Positions 52,680 to 60,494 of a stretch of 64,000 bases of DNA are shown one piece after another. The notes under the pieces are model-generated. The model did not search any database. It was not told the origin of the DNA and saw nothing but the letters and a program-made list of their open reading frames with translations. The stretch comes from Sphingomonas corticis. Lineage in GTDB: Bacteria; Pseudomonadota; Alphaproteobacteria; Sphingomonadales; Sphingomonadaceae. Both the position numbers and the translations under genes were made by a program. The DNA lies in assembly GCF_012035195.1 (NCBI RefSeq), contig NZ_JAAVJH010000004.1:124001-188000 (forward strand), given 5' to 3'. The first letter of the stretch is position 1. Each line of letters begins with the position of its first letter.

Positions 52680-54800
52680 ATGGGAAAATGCAACACGCCG
52701 CGCTTCGCGCGGTGCTGCTCGGTCGCGTCCGTGCTCGTCGCCTTGTCCGCTCCTGCGGCATACGCGCAGCGTGCGGACACGACCGCCACCGACGAGCCGG
52801 GCGACGTCGTCGTCACGGCCGCGGGCTACGCCCAGCGCATCGTCGACGCGCCCGCCAGCATCAGCGTGATCGACCGGGCCGAGCTGGAGCAGAAGCGGTT
52901 CGGCAGCCTCGCGGAGGCGTTGCAGGACGTGCAGGGCGTCGATGTCGGCGTCGAGGCGGGGAAGACCGGCGGGCTCACCATCTCCATGCGCGGGATGCCG
53001 AGCGACTATACGCTGGTGCTGATCGACGGCCGCCGCCAGAACGCGCCGGGCGGCGTGACGCCCAACGGCTTCGGCGAGACCTCCACCAGCTTCGTGCCGC
53101 CCTATGCGGCGATCGACCGAATCGAGGTGGTGCGCGGACCGATGTCGACGCTCTACGGATCGGACGCGATGGGCGGCGTCGTCAACGTCATCACCCGGAA
53201 GGTGGGCGAGGCGTGGGTCGGCACCGCGCAGGGCGAGAGCACGATCCAGGGCGACGAGCGCTTCGGCAACATCCAGTCGGTCAACGGCTTCGCGCAGGGG
53301 CCGCTGGTGCGCGGTCTCGCGGGGCTGACGCTGCGCGGAAGCCTGCTCCATCGCGAGGGGTCGGACATCGACATCCCCGGCGATCCGGCGCTGACGCTGG
53401 GGCGCAACCCGGTGGAATCGGATATCGCCAGTTATGGCGGGCGTCTGACGCTGACGCCGCACGCCGACCACGACCTGTGGCTGGAGTACGACCGCAACGA
53501 GCAGCGCTACGACAACGGCGCAGGGCAGCTCGGCACGCTGGGATCGGGCGGCTACTTGCCGGAACAGCGCTTCAACCGCAGCAACTACGTCCTCGCGCAC
53601 AGCTGGCGCACCGCGCTCGGCACGCTGGACACCACGCTGACGCGCAACGAGACGGAGACGATCGGGCGGCTGATCCCCAACGGCACGCCCGGCGCGACGC
53701 CGGGCAGCCCGCGGACGCTGGAGGCGCGCAACGACATCGCCGACACGCGCTTCGCCGGACGCGCGGGGCCGGTCGCCTACACCGTGGGCGGGCAATATTG
53801 GCGCGCGCGGATGATCGAGGGCGTCGCGCCGGAGCCGTTCCGCTTCACGCAATGGGCGGGCTTCGCCGAGGCGACGTTGACGATCGCCGGGGCGCTGAAC
53901 CTGACCGGCGGCGCACGCTACGACGACCATTCCACCTTCGGCGGCAAATGGTCGCCGCGGGCTTATGCGGTGTGGAACGCGACCGACCGGCTGACGCTGA
54001 AGGGCGGCGCCAGCCGCGGGTTCAAGACGCCGCGGGTGGAACAGATCGCCAGCGGCATCATCGGCTTCGGCGGGCAGGGGCGCATCCCGCTGCTCGGCAC
54101 GCCCAGCCTGACGCCGGAGACGAGCACCAGCTACGAGGCGGCGGTCTATTGGGACGGGGGCGGCGCCTTCAGCGGCAACGTGACGCTGTTCAACAACGAT
54201 TTCACCGACAAGATCGCGACCGGGCCGGGCATTCCCAACTGCCGCTTCGTCGGCGCGCCGGACCGTCCCGACTGCCTGGACGTCGGGCCGTTCCCCACGG
54301 TCGATCTGTTCGGCCAGTCGATCAACATCGACAAGGCGCGCACGCGGGGCGCGGAGGTGGCGGCGCGGCTGCGGCTGACCCGCGGCGTGACGCTGGGCGC
54401 GAACTACACCTACACGGACAGCGAGCAGCTGAGCGGGCCGGAGGAGGGATCGCCGCTGATCGGAACGCCCGAGCACATGGCCAACGCCAATCTGCGCTGG
54501 ACGGTCGATGCGCGCGCCAGCGTGTGGATGCGCGGCGAGATCCGGTCGAGCCGGTGGCGCGGCGCGGGCGCGGTGCAGAACGCGCTGGGCGACTTTCGCG
54601 GATACGAGGTGTTCCACCTGGGCGGATCGTATCAGGTGACGCCCGCCTTCCGGCTGGCGGCGACCGTCTACAACCTGTTCGACGAGGATTACGCCCTCTA
54701 CCTGCCCTATGCGAGTGGCACGACGACCGCGTTCGCGCCCGCCTATTCGATCAACCAGGAAGGGCGGCGGGTGCTGCTGTCCGTCAACGTCGACTTCTGA
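52680..54800 (+). CDS. TonB-dependent siderophore/heme-type receptor
   Basis: Outer membrane receptor of 706 residues, CirA/FepA-like in length. Signal peptide to about residue 29 (SVASVLVALSAPAAYAQ), 'GDVVVTAAGYAQRIVDAPAS' as TonB box and plug start, 'IDRIEVVRGPMSTLYGSDAM' (classic colicin I/siderophore receptor plug motif) and a barrel ending 'RRVLLSVNVDF' with terminal Phe. Relatives import catecholate siderophores. GGGGAG ribosome site. Overlaps the end of the convergent hydrolase gene by 17 bases. The possible Fur box upstream supports iron regulation. Confidence 0.92.
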   Translation: MGKCNTPRFARCCSVASVLVALSAPAAYAQRADTTATDEPGDVVVTAAGYAQRIVDAPASISVIDRAELEQKRFGSLAEALQDVQGVDVGVEAGKTGGLTISMRGMPSDYTLVLIDGRRQNAPGGVTPNGFGETSTSFVPPYAAIDRIEVVRGPMSTLYGSDAMGGVVNVITRKVGEAWVGTAQGESTIQGDERFGNIQSVNGFAQGPLVRGLAGLTLRGSLLHREGSDIDIPGDPALTLGRNPVESDIASYGGRLTLTPHADHDLWLEYDRNEQRYDNGAGQLGTLGSGGYLPEQRFNRSNYVLAHSWRTALGTLDTTLTRNETETIGRLIPNGTPGATPGSPRTLEARNDIADTRFAGRAGPVAYTVGGQYWRARMIEGVAPEPFRFTQWAGFAEATLTIAGALNLTGGARYDDHSTFGGKWSPRAYAVWNATDRLTLKGGASRGFKTPRVEQIASGIIGFGGQGRIPLLGTPSLTPETSTSYEAAVYWDGGGAFSGNVTLFNNDFTDKIATGPGIPNCRFVGAPDRPDCLDVGPFPTVDLFGQSINIDKARTRGAEVAARLRLTRGVTLGANYTYTDSEQLSGPEEGSPLIGTPEHMANANLRWTVDARASVWMRGEIRSSRWRGAGAVQNALGDFRGYEVFHLGGSYQVTPAFRLAATVYNLFDEDYALYLPYASGTTTAFAPAYSINQEGRRVLLSVNVDF

Positions 54801-56031
54801 CCTCAACCCCCGCGGCGGGTTTCAGGTCCAGCCAGTCGGTCGCGGGCAGGCCGTAGAGCATGTCGAAGAATTCCAGCTGCAGCCGGGCGGCGCGATAGTC
54901 GTTGCTGTTCCACAGCATCACGATGCCGCTCTGCTGCTGCGGATCGAACAGCACGAGCGAGCCGTAGCCGTCCACCGACCCGCGATGCCCCACCAGGGTG
55001 TGCCCGGCATAGTGGAAGACGCGCCAGCCCAGGCCGTAGGAGGCGTCGGTCAGCGCGCGATCCATCGGGCCGCGGCGGCCGTGCGGGGGCGTGCGCACGC
55101 GCGCGCGGTGCATCGCGTCCAGCATCGCCGGGGTGAGCACGGTGGGTGCCAGCCCCATCTGCGCCTGCATCCACCGGGCAAGGTCGCCGATCGACGAATT
55201 GACGCCCCCCGCGGCGGGAATGCGATAGTAGCTGTCGTTGACGGCCACCGGCTGCCGTCCGTGATGCGGGCGGGCCCAGCTGAGCGCGCCTTCCAGTCCG
55301 GTCCGGCCGACGCTGGCGTGCGTCATGCCCAGCGGCCGGAACAGCCGCGATTGCGCCGCCGCGGCATAGGGGATGCCGGTGGCGCGCTCGACGATCTCCG
55401 TCGCGGCGTCGTAGGCGATGTTCTGATAGGCGTAGCAGGTGCCCGGCGCGCAATAGGTCGGCAGCGTGCCGAGCAGGGAGCGCAGCGCGCGCGGATCCTC
55501 ACCCGCCTCCAGCCGCTCGTCCCACGCGTTGCGGACGACGCCGACGCGGTGCGACAGCACGTCGGCGACGGTGACGCGGCTGCTGTCGCCGGGCAGCGTC
55601 AGCGTGGTGTGCATGGCGGACAGGGGCGCGGCGAGCGACAGCTTGCCTTCCGCGGCCAGGCCGGTGACGAGCGCGCTCGCGACGCCCTTCGAGACCGAGG
55701 CCCAGCGGAACACCGTGTCCGGCGTCACCCGCTCGCCCGAGCCCGCCACGGTTTCGCCGAACCCCTTGATGTAGCGGACCGCGCCGTGCTCCACGGTGGC
55801 GACCGCCAGCCCGACCATGCCGGGCTGGCGCATGACCAGGTCGATCCGCTCTTCCAGCCGCGCGTAGTTCACCTTGGAAGGCGGGCCGCGCCACGCCTGC
55901 GCGGGCGGCAACAGCTGCGCCGCCGCGACCGGATCGCCGGCTCGACCGCGCGTGGCGATGGCGGCGATGGCGATGCCCGCCGCCACGACGATCAGGCCGA
56001 GAACCGTCGCGAGAAGTCGAGCACGCCGCAT
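54784..56031 (-). CDS. Serine hydrolase, beta-lactamase class C / PBP4-like fold
   Basis: A 415-residue serine peptidase or esterase of the beta-lactamase fold. Membrane-anchored or signal helix at residues 5-27 (RLLATVLGLIVVAAGIAIAA). Catalytic motif S112-V-S-K115 (RWASVSKGVA), Y202-Q-N204 (the Y-x-N element) and 'LVGHRGSVDGYGS' with H-R-G replacing KTG. Class C-like but generic; a D-amino acid or lipid esterase role is as likely as drug resistance. ATG 56031 has a perfect AAGGAGGTCGGG site. 3' end overlaps the siderophore receptor by 17 bases. Confidence 0.86.
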   Translation of the reverse strand: MRRARLLATVLGLIVVAAGIAIAAIATRGRAGDPVAAAQLLPPAQAWRGPPSKVNYARLEERIDLVMRQPGMVGLAVATVEHGAVRYIKGFGETVAGSGERVTPDTVFRWASVSKGVASALVTGLAAEGKLSLAAPLSAMHTTLTLPGDSSRVTVADVLSHRVGVVRNAWDERLEAGEDPRALRSLLGTLPTYCAPGTCYAYQNIAYDAATEIVERATGIPYAAAAQSRLFRPLGMTHASVGRTGLEGALSWARPHHGRQPVAVNDSYYRIPAAGGVNSSIGDLARWMQAQMGLAPTVLTPAMLDAMHRARVRTPPHGRRGPMDRALTDASYGLGWRVFHYAGHTLVGHRGSVDGYGSLVLFDPQQQSGIVMLWNSNDYRAARLQLEFFDMLYGLPATDWLDLKPAAGVEVRSRR

Positions 56032-56097
56032 CCCGACCTCCTTCCCCGCGCGAGGCGCCTTTGTCCAGAACGATCGCCGCAATCGCACGATCGACCT

Positions 56098-56124
56098 TGC
56101 TAATGATAGTGGATCGCATTAGCA
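56098..56124. promoter_or_regulatory. Inverted repeat TGCTAATG-N11-CATTAGCA
   Basis: An 8-bp perfect inverted repeat (56098-56105 and 56117-56124) in the 148-base gap between the hydrolase (leftward) and the nitrate-cluster start (rightward). It sits 56 bases before the ATG of the small gene, a good place for a dimeric regulator site. No known motif identified. Confidence 0.4.
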
Positions 56125-56179
56125 GGAAATGCCGCGTCGGCCGTTCCGGCGGGATCGCGGTGAAGGTGGCGATATCCCG

Positions 56180-56332
56180 ATGACGATCTACACATATCTC
56201 GACACTCGATGCTCGACGCTTGCCGATCGCCAGCTCGCGCTGCCGGGCGCGATGCGCGGCTGGGTGGCGGCGGCGGCGGGCGATGTCGCGATGCATCTGG
56301 CCTGCGGCGTGGACGTGGAGCGCGACCGGTGA
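56180..56332 (+). CDS. Small protein at head of nitrate cluster, 50 residues
   Basis: A 50-codon frame starting ATG at 56180 behind GAAGGTGG. The product begins MTIYTYLDTRCSTLADRQLA and ends GVDVERDR; it has two cysteines and a short helical middle (GAMRGWVAAAAGDVAMHLAC). No family recognised. Its TGA overlaps the GTG of the reductase gene (GTGA, 4 bases), which is the strongest evidence for a real gene and for co-translation. It may be a small regulatory or metal-binding partner for the nitrate pathway. Confidence 0.6.
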   Translation: MTIYTYLDTRCSTLADRQLALPGAMRGWVAAAAGDVAMHLACGVDVERDR

Positions 56333-57150
56333 ACAAGCACGCGATCCTCCCTTCACTGGTGGCCGACCACCCCGGCTTCCACACCGCCACCGTCAAGTGG
56401 GTGCGTCACTGGAACGATCGCCTGTTCAGCTTCGCCGTGCATCGCCCCGCCAGCTTCCGCTTCCGCTCCGGCGAGTTCGTGATGATCGGCCTGCCCGGCG
56501 CGGTTGGCGGAAAGCCGGTGATGCGCGCCTACTCGATCGCGAGCCCCGCCTATGCCGACGAGCTGGAATTCCTGTCGATCAAGGTGCCCGGCGGCCCGCT
56601 GACGCAGCGGTTGCAGGCGATTCGCGTGGACGACCAGCTGTATCTCGGCCGCAAGCCCACGGGCACGCTGGTGTGCGACGCGCTGCTCGGCGGGCGGCGG
56701 CTGTGGCTGCTCGGAACGGGCACCGGACTCGCCCCGTTCCTCAGCCTGGTTCGCGACGCGGAAGTGTACGAGCGGTTCAGCCAAGTCGTGCTGGTCCACG
56801 GCGTGCGTCGGGTGAGCGACCTCGCCTGGCGCGAAGAGCTGACCGCGCAGCTGGCGGGCGATCCGCTGGTGGGCGACCAGGCGCTGCTGCAATTCCACTA
56901 TCTGCCGGCGGTGACGCGCGAGCCGTTCCACACCGCCGGGCGCCTCACCGATCTGATTGCCGACGGTCGGCTGTTCGGCCCGCCCGTCGCTGGGCCGCGC
57001 GGGTTCGACGCGGAGCTCGACCGGGTCATGCTGTGCGGATCGATGGCGATGATGCGCGACGTGGTGCCGCTGCTGGAAGCCGCGGGGCTGGACGAGGGAT
57101 CGAACGCGGCACCGGGCCGCTACGTGATCGAACGCGCCTTCGTCGGCTGA
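56329..57150 (+). CDS. fpr: Ferredoxin--NADP reductase
   Basis: FAD enzyme of 273 residues moving electrons between NADPH and ferredoxin or flavodoxin. FAD motif 'RAYSIASPAYADELEFLSIK' (R-x-Y-S), 'GGPLTQRLQAI', NADP motif 'LGTGTGLAPFLSLVRDAEVY' and 'VMLCGSMAMMRDV'; short C-terminal 'ERAFVG', as in the bacterial subclass I FPR. GTG start at 56329 coupled to the small gene. In the nitrate cluster it would supply reduced ferredoxin to the assimilatory nitrate reductase expected downstream of nirB, or recycle electrons. Confidence 0.88.
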   Translation: MNKHAILPSLVADHPGFHTATVKWVRHWNDRLFSFAVHRPASFRFRSGEFVMIGLPGAVGGKPVMRAYSIASPAYADELEFLSIKVPGGPLTQRLQAIRVDDQLYLGRKPTGTLVCDALLGGRRLWLLGTGTGLAPFLSLVRDAEVYERFSQVVLVHGVRRVSDLAWREELTAQLAGDPLVGDQALLQFHYLPAVTREPFHTAGRLTDLIADGRLFGPPVAGPRGFDAELDRVMLCGSMAMMRDVVPLLEAAGLDEGSNAAPGRYVIERAFVG

Positions 57151-57200
57151 TCGCGGACGCGGGCTGGCTTCCGGCCGATGCGGTCGTTATCCGCACCGCG

Positions 57201-57782
57201 GTGAGGATCGCGATCATCGATACCAGCACCACGCGTGCCGCCATCATTTCCGACGGGCTGCGCGAGGCTGGCCTCGCCGACCTGGTGGTGATCGACCCGG
57301 CGGGCCCGCTGGTGGCGCAGATCGAGGCGTGCGCCCCGCACGTGGTGCTCATCAACCTGGAGAATCCCAGCCGCGACCTGCTGGAGGATTTCTTCGCCAT
57401 GTCGCGCGCGCTGGCGCGGCCGATTGCCATGTTCGTCGATCAGTCGGACGCGGAGGCGACGATGGCGGCGGTCGACGCGGGTGTCTCCGCCTATGTCGTC
57501 GACGGACTGGCGAAGCAGCGGATCAAGCCGGTGCTGGACCTCGCCGTGCGGCGCTTCCAGGCGTTCTCGCGGTTGCAGGAGGAACTGGCGCAGGCGAAAT
57601 CGGCGCTGGCGGACCGGCAGACGATCGATCGCGCCAAGGCGATCCTGATGAAGCGGCGCGGGCTGGACGAACCCGCCGCCTACGCGCTGCTGCGCAGCCA
57701 CGCGATGACGTCGAACCGCCGCATCGCGGAGGTGGCGGACGCCATCGTCACCAGCGACGCGCTGATGGGGAACCTGCCGTGA
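57201..57782 (+). CDS. nasT: NasT-type ANTAR antitermination regulator
   Basis: RNA-binding antiterminator of 193 residues. A receiver-like N-terminal half ('RIAIIDTSTTRAAIISDGLR') and a C-terminal ANTAR domain (about 125-185: 'LAQAKSALADRQTIDRAKAI', 'GLDEPAAYALLRSHAM'). In relatives the middle motif is VLIDLENPNRD; here 'LINLENPSRD' places Asn52 where the phosphorylatable Asp would be, so it is likely controlled by NasS binding rather than phosphorylation. GTG 57201 chosen for the family start. Its stop overlaps nasS by 4 bases (GTGA). Confidence 0.88.
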   Translation: MRIAIIDTSTTRAAIISDGLREAGLADLVVIDPAGPLVAQIEACAPHVVLINLENPSRDLLEDFFAMSRALARPIAMFVDQSDAEATMAAVDAGVSAYVVDGLAKQRIKPVLDLAVRRFQAFSRLQEELAQAKSALADRQTIDRAKAILMKRRGLDEPAAYALLRSHAMTSNRRIAEVADAIVTSDALMGNLP

Positions 57783-58990
57783 ACGACCGCCTGTTCCGCA
57801 TCGGGTTCCTGCCGCTGGTCGATGCCGCGCTGCCGATCCTGGCGCGGGAGATGGGGTTCGCCGAGGCGCAGGGGATCGAGATCGCGTTGGTCCGCGACGT
57901 CACCTGGGCGACGGTGCGCGATCGCCTGCTTTACGGCCATACCGACGCCGCGCACCTGGTCGCGCCGCTGGCAATCGCGACGACGCTGGGGCGGGACCGT
58001 GCCGCGGTGCCGATGGCGGTGCCGTTCGTGCTGGGGCTGAACGGCAATGCCGTCACCTTCTCGACCGCGCTGGGCGAGGCGTGCGGGCTGGGCGACCGGC
58101 TGGGCGATCCCGCCGCGATCGGCGCCGCGCTGCGGCGCGTCGCGACGGAGCGGCGGGCGCAGGGGCGGCGGCTGCGCTTCGGCGTGGTGCATCGTCATTC
58201 CAGCCACAATTACATGCTCCGCTACTGGCTGGCGGCGGTGGGGATCCGGCCCGACGAGGACGTGGAGATCGTCGTCACCAGTCCGCCCTTCGCCGCCGAC
58301 GCGCTGGCGGCGGGGGAAGTGGACGGCATCTGCGTCGGCGAGCCGTGGAACGCGGTGGCGGTGGACCGCGGCGTCGGGCGCATCGCGCTCGCCACCGCGC
58401 AGATCTGGCGCCGGGGCGTGGAGAAGGTGCTGGCGATGCGCGCGCAGACCGCCGACGCCCGCGGCGACGCGACGCTGCGGCTGATCCGCGCGCTGCACGC
58501 CGCCGCGGCGCAGTTCGTGCAGCCGGATACGGTGGAGCGGTGCGCCGCGATTCTGGCCCGTCCTGCCTATCTCGACGCGCCCGCGGAGACGATCCTGCGC
58601 GCGATCACCGATCGCATCCGGCTGGTGCCCGGCGGCGAGCCGGTGACGTACGCCGATTTCATGTTCCAGTATCGCGAGGCGGCGAACTTCCCGTGGCGCA
58701 GCCAGGCGGCGTGGCTCTACTCGCAGATGGTGCGGTGGGAAGGCCGCGCCGTCGACCCGGCGGAGGCGGCGGCCGCGACGGGCACCTTCCGCCCCGACCT
58801 CTATCGCGCCGCGCTGGCGGGATCGGGCGCGCCGCTGCCCGGGGCGAGTTCCAAGCTGGAAGGCGCGCTGAGCGGGCCGACCGGGGCGGGGTCGACGCAG
58901 GGACGGCTGGTGCTGGGCAGCGACCGCTTCTTCGACGGCCGCTCGTTCGATCCCGACGATATCGCCGGCTACCTGGCCGCGCTGCCGTAG
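57779..58990 (+). CDS. nasS: NasS-type cytoplasmic nitrate sensor
   Basis: A 403-residue member of the nitrate-binding NrtA family without a signal peptide ('RLFRIGFLPLVDAALPIL' starts straight away). 'DVTWATVRDRLLYGHTDAAHL', 'VVHRHSSHNYMLRYWL' and 'GICVGEPWNAVAVD' line the ligand pocket. In Azotobacter and Paracoccus NasS holds NasT inactive until nitrate or nitrite binds; then NasT is free to bind the leader RNA. Coupled GTG start inside the nasT stop. The order here is nasT then nasS, opposite to the commoner nasST. Confidence 0.88.
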   Translation: MNDRLFRIGFLPLVDAALPILAREMGFAEAQGIEIALVRDVTWATVRDRLLYGHTDAAHLVAPLAIATTLGRDRAAVPMAVPFVLGLNGNAVTFSTALGEACGLGDRLGDPAAIGAALRRVATERRAQGRRLRFGVVHRHSSHNYMLRYWLAAVGIRPDEDVEIVVTSPPFAADALAAGEVDGICVGEPWNAVAVDRGVGRIALATAQIWRRGVEKVLAMRAQTADARGDATLRLIRALHAAAAQFVQPDTVERCAAILARPAYLDAPAETILRAITDRIRLVPGGEPVTYADFMFQYREAANFPWRSQAAWLYSQMVRWEGRAVDPAEAAAATGTFRPDLYRAALAGSGAPLPGASSKLEGALSGPTGAGSTQGRLVLGSDRFFDGRSFDPDDIAGYLAALP

Positions 58991-59250
58991 GCGCGCGCGA
59001 TGCAGCTTTCGCATGCTGCGATTGCGAAAAACACACTTGCGCATCCGCGGCGACTGACGCAGCTTCACCCACGTCCGGCGACGATGCCGGGCACGAGATA
59101 GCAGCGGAATCGCCTCCAGCGCCGGGGGCGGCATCGCTGACGGATCGGGCAAGGCGCCCGGTTCGACACGGCAACGAAGCCGCCGGGACGCACCCCTTGA
59201 AGGGTCGCCGTCCCGGCGGCTTTTTCTTTGGCTTCGGCCCGGGGGCAGCG
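58991..59250 (+). promoter_or_regulatory. NasT-responsive (ANTAR) leader of nitrate transport operon
   Basis: 260-base gap between nasS and the nitrate transporter. Hairpin A, 59072-59095: stem CCGGC/GCCGG with hexaloop GACGAT. Six bases later, hairpin B, 59102-59139: stem CGCCTCC/GGGGGCG with hexaloop AGCGCC (A at 1, G at 4, the ANTAR signature) on an outer stem CAGCG/CGCTG. A strong terminator follows at 59179. The layout (two hairpins, hexaloops, short linker, terminator) matches the ANTAR target. Loop A has G, not A, at position 1. Confidence 0.72.
59179..59228 (+). terminator. Conditional terminator in the nitrate-operon leader
   Basis: 12-bp perfect stem (GCCGCCGGGACG at 59179-59190, CGTCCCGGCGGC at 59209-59220), an 18-base loop that can itself fold (ACCC/GGGT), then TTTTTCTTT. 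It ends 22 bases before the transporter ATG, so the transporter can be made only by reading through it. Confidence 0.88.
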
Positions 59251-60489
59251 ATGGCGACGGCGTATTGGAAGGACGCGGAACAGGCGACGAAGGGGAGCTT
59301 CTGGTCGAGCGGGCACACGCCCACGCTGATCGCGGCGTTCCTGTATTTCGACCTGGCGTTCATGGTGTGGGTGATCCTGGGCCCGCTGGCACCGGAGATC
59401 GCCAAGACGCTGGCGCTGACGCCCGCGCAGAAGGGGCTGATGGTGGCGCTGCCGACGCTGGCTGGCGCGGGGCTGCGCGTCGTCAACGGCCTGCTGGTCG
59501 ATCGTATCGGGCCGAAGCGGTCGGGCGCGATCAGTCAGCTGATCGTGATCGCCGGGCTGTTCCTTGCCTGGGCGATGGGCGTCACCAGCTTCGCCGGCAC
59601 GCTGGCGCTGGGCCTGGTGCTCGGCTTCGCCGGCGCCAGCTTCGCGATAGCGCTGCCGCTCGCCAGCCGCTGGTATCCGCCCGAGCACCAGGGCAAGGCG
59701 ATGGGACTCGCCGGGATGGGCAATTCGGGCACCGTCCTCGCCGCGCTGTTCGCCCCCGCGCTGGCGAGGATGTTCGGATGGAACGCGGTTCTGGGGCTCG
59801 CCTGCATCCCGTTGGCGGTCGTGTTCGTCGTCTACATGGCGCTGGCGAAGGACCCGCCCGGCGCACCGGCGCCCAAGCGCCTGGCGGCATACCTCTCCCC
59901 GCTGAAGCAGGCGGACGCGTGGTGGCTGATGGGCTTCTACGCGGTCACCTTCGGCGGCTTCGTCGGCCTCGCCGCCAGCCTGCCGATCTACTTCACCGAT
60001 CGCTTCGCGCTGTCGACGGTGGAGGCGGGCTACGCCACCGCGGCCTGCGTGTTCGCGGGATCGCTGGTGCGGCCGATGGGCGGCGCGCTGGCGGACCGGA
60101 TCGGCGGCGCGAGCGCCTTGACGATGGTGTTCGCCGCCGCCGCGGCGGCGCTGGCCGGGGTTGCCATGGCGGACAGCGTGGTCGCGGCGCTCGCCTGCTT
60201 CGTCCTCGCCATGCTGGCGCTGGGCACCGGCAACGGCGCGGTGTTCCAGCTGGTGCCGCAGCGCTTTGCCGCGGAGATCGGCGTCATGACTGGGCTAGTC
60301 GGCATGGCGGGGGGCGTGGGCGGCTTCTATCTCGCCTCCTCGCTCGGCCTCGCCAAGCAGTGGACCGGCAGCTTCGCGCCCGGTTTCCTGATCTTCGCCG
60401 CGCTGGCGCTGGTGGCGCTCGCGGGCCTGGCGCTAGTCAAGCGTGGATGGCGCGCACGCTGGGGTGCCGCCGACGGGGTCCGGATCTGA
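59251..60489 (+). CDS. Nitrate/nitrite transporter (NarK/NasA, NNP family)
   Basis: MFS permease of 412 residues with 12 predicted helices, importing nitrate (and exchanging nitrite). Helix 1 'AAFLYFDLAFMVWVILGPLA', then 'LTPAQKGLMVALPTLAGAGL', 'RVVNGLLVDRIGPKRSGAIS' (MFS motif with the conserved NNP Arg) and the two Gly-rich nitrate signature stretches ('GFAGASFAIALPLASRWYPP', 'GMAGGVGGFYLA') typical of NNP transporters. Sits just after the ANTAR leader and terminator. Five bases before the porin gene. Confidence 0.92.
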   Translation: MATAYWKDAEQATKGSFWSSGHTPTLIAAFLYFDLAFMVWVILGPLAPEIAKTLALTPAQKGLMVALPTLAGAGLRVVNGLLVDRIGPKRSGAISQLIVIAGLFLAWAMGVTSFAGTLALGLVLGFAGASFAIALPLASRWYPPEHQGKAMGLAGMGNSGTVLAALFAPALARMFGWNAVLGLACIPLAVVFVVYMALAKDPPGAPAPKRLAAYLSPLKQADAWWLMGFYAVTFGGFVGLAASLPIYFTDRFALSTVEAGYATAACVFAGSLVRPMGGALADRIGGASALTMVFAAAAAALAGVAMADSVVAALACFVLAMLALGTGNGAVFQLVPQRFAAEIGVMTGLVGMAGGVGGFYLASSLGLAKQWTGSFAPGFLIFAALALVALAGLALVKRGWRARWGAADGVRI

Positions 60490-60494
60490 TCATC

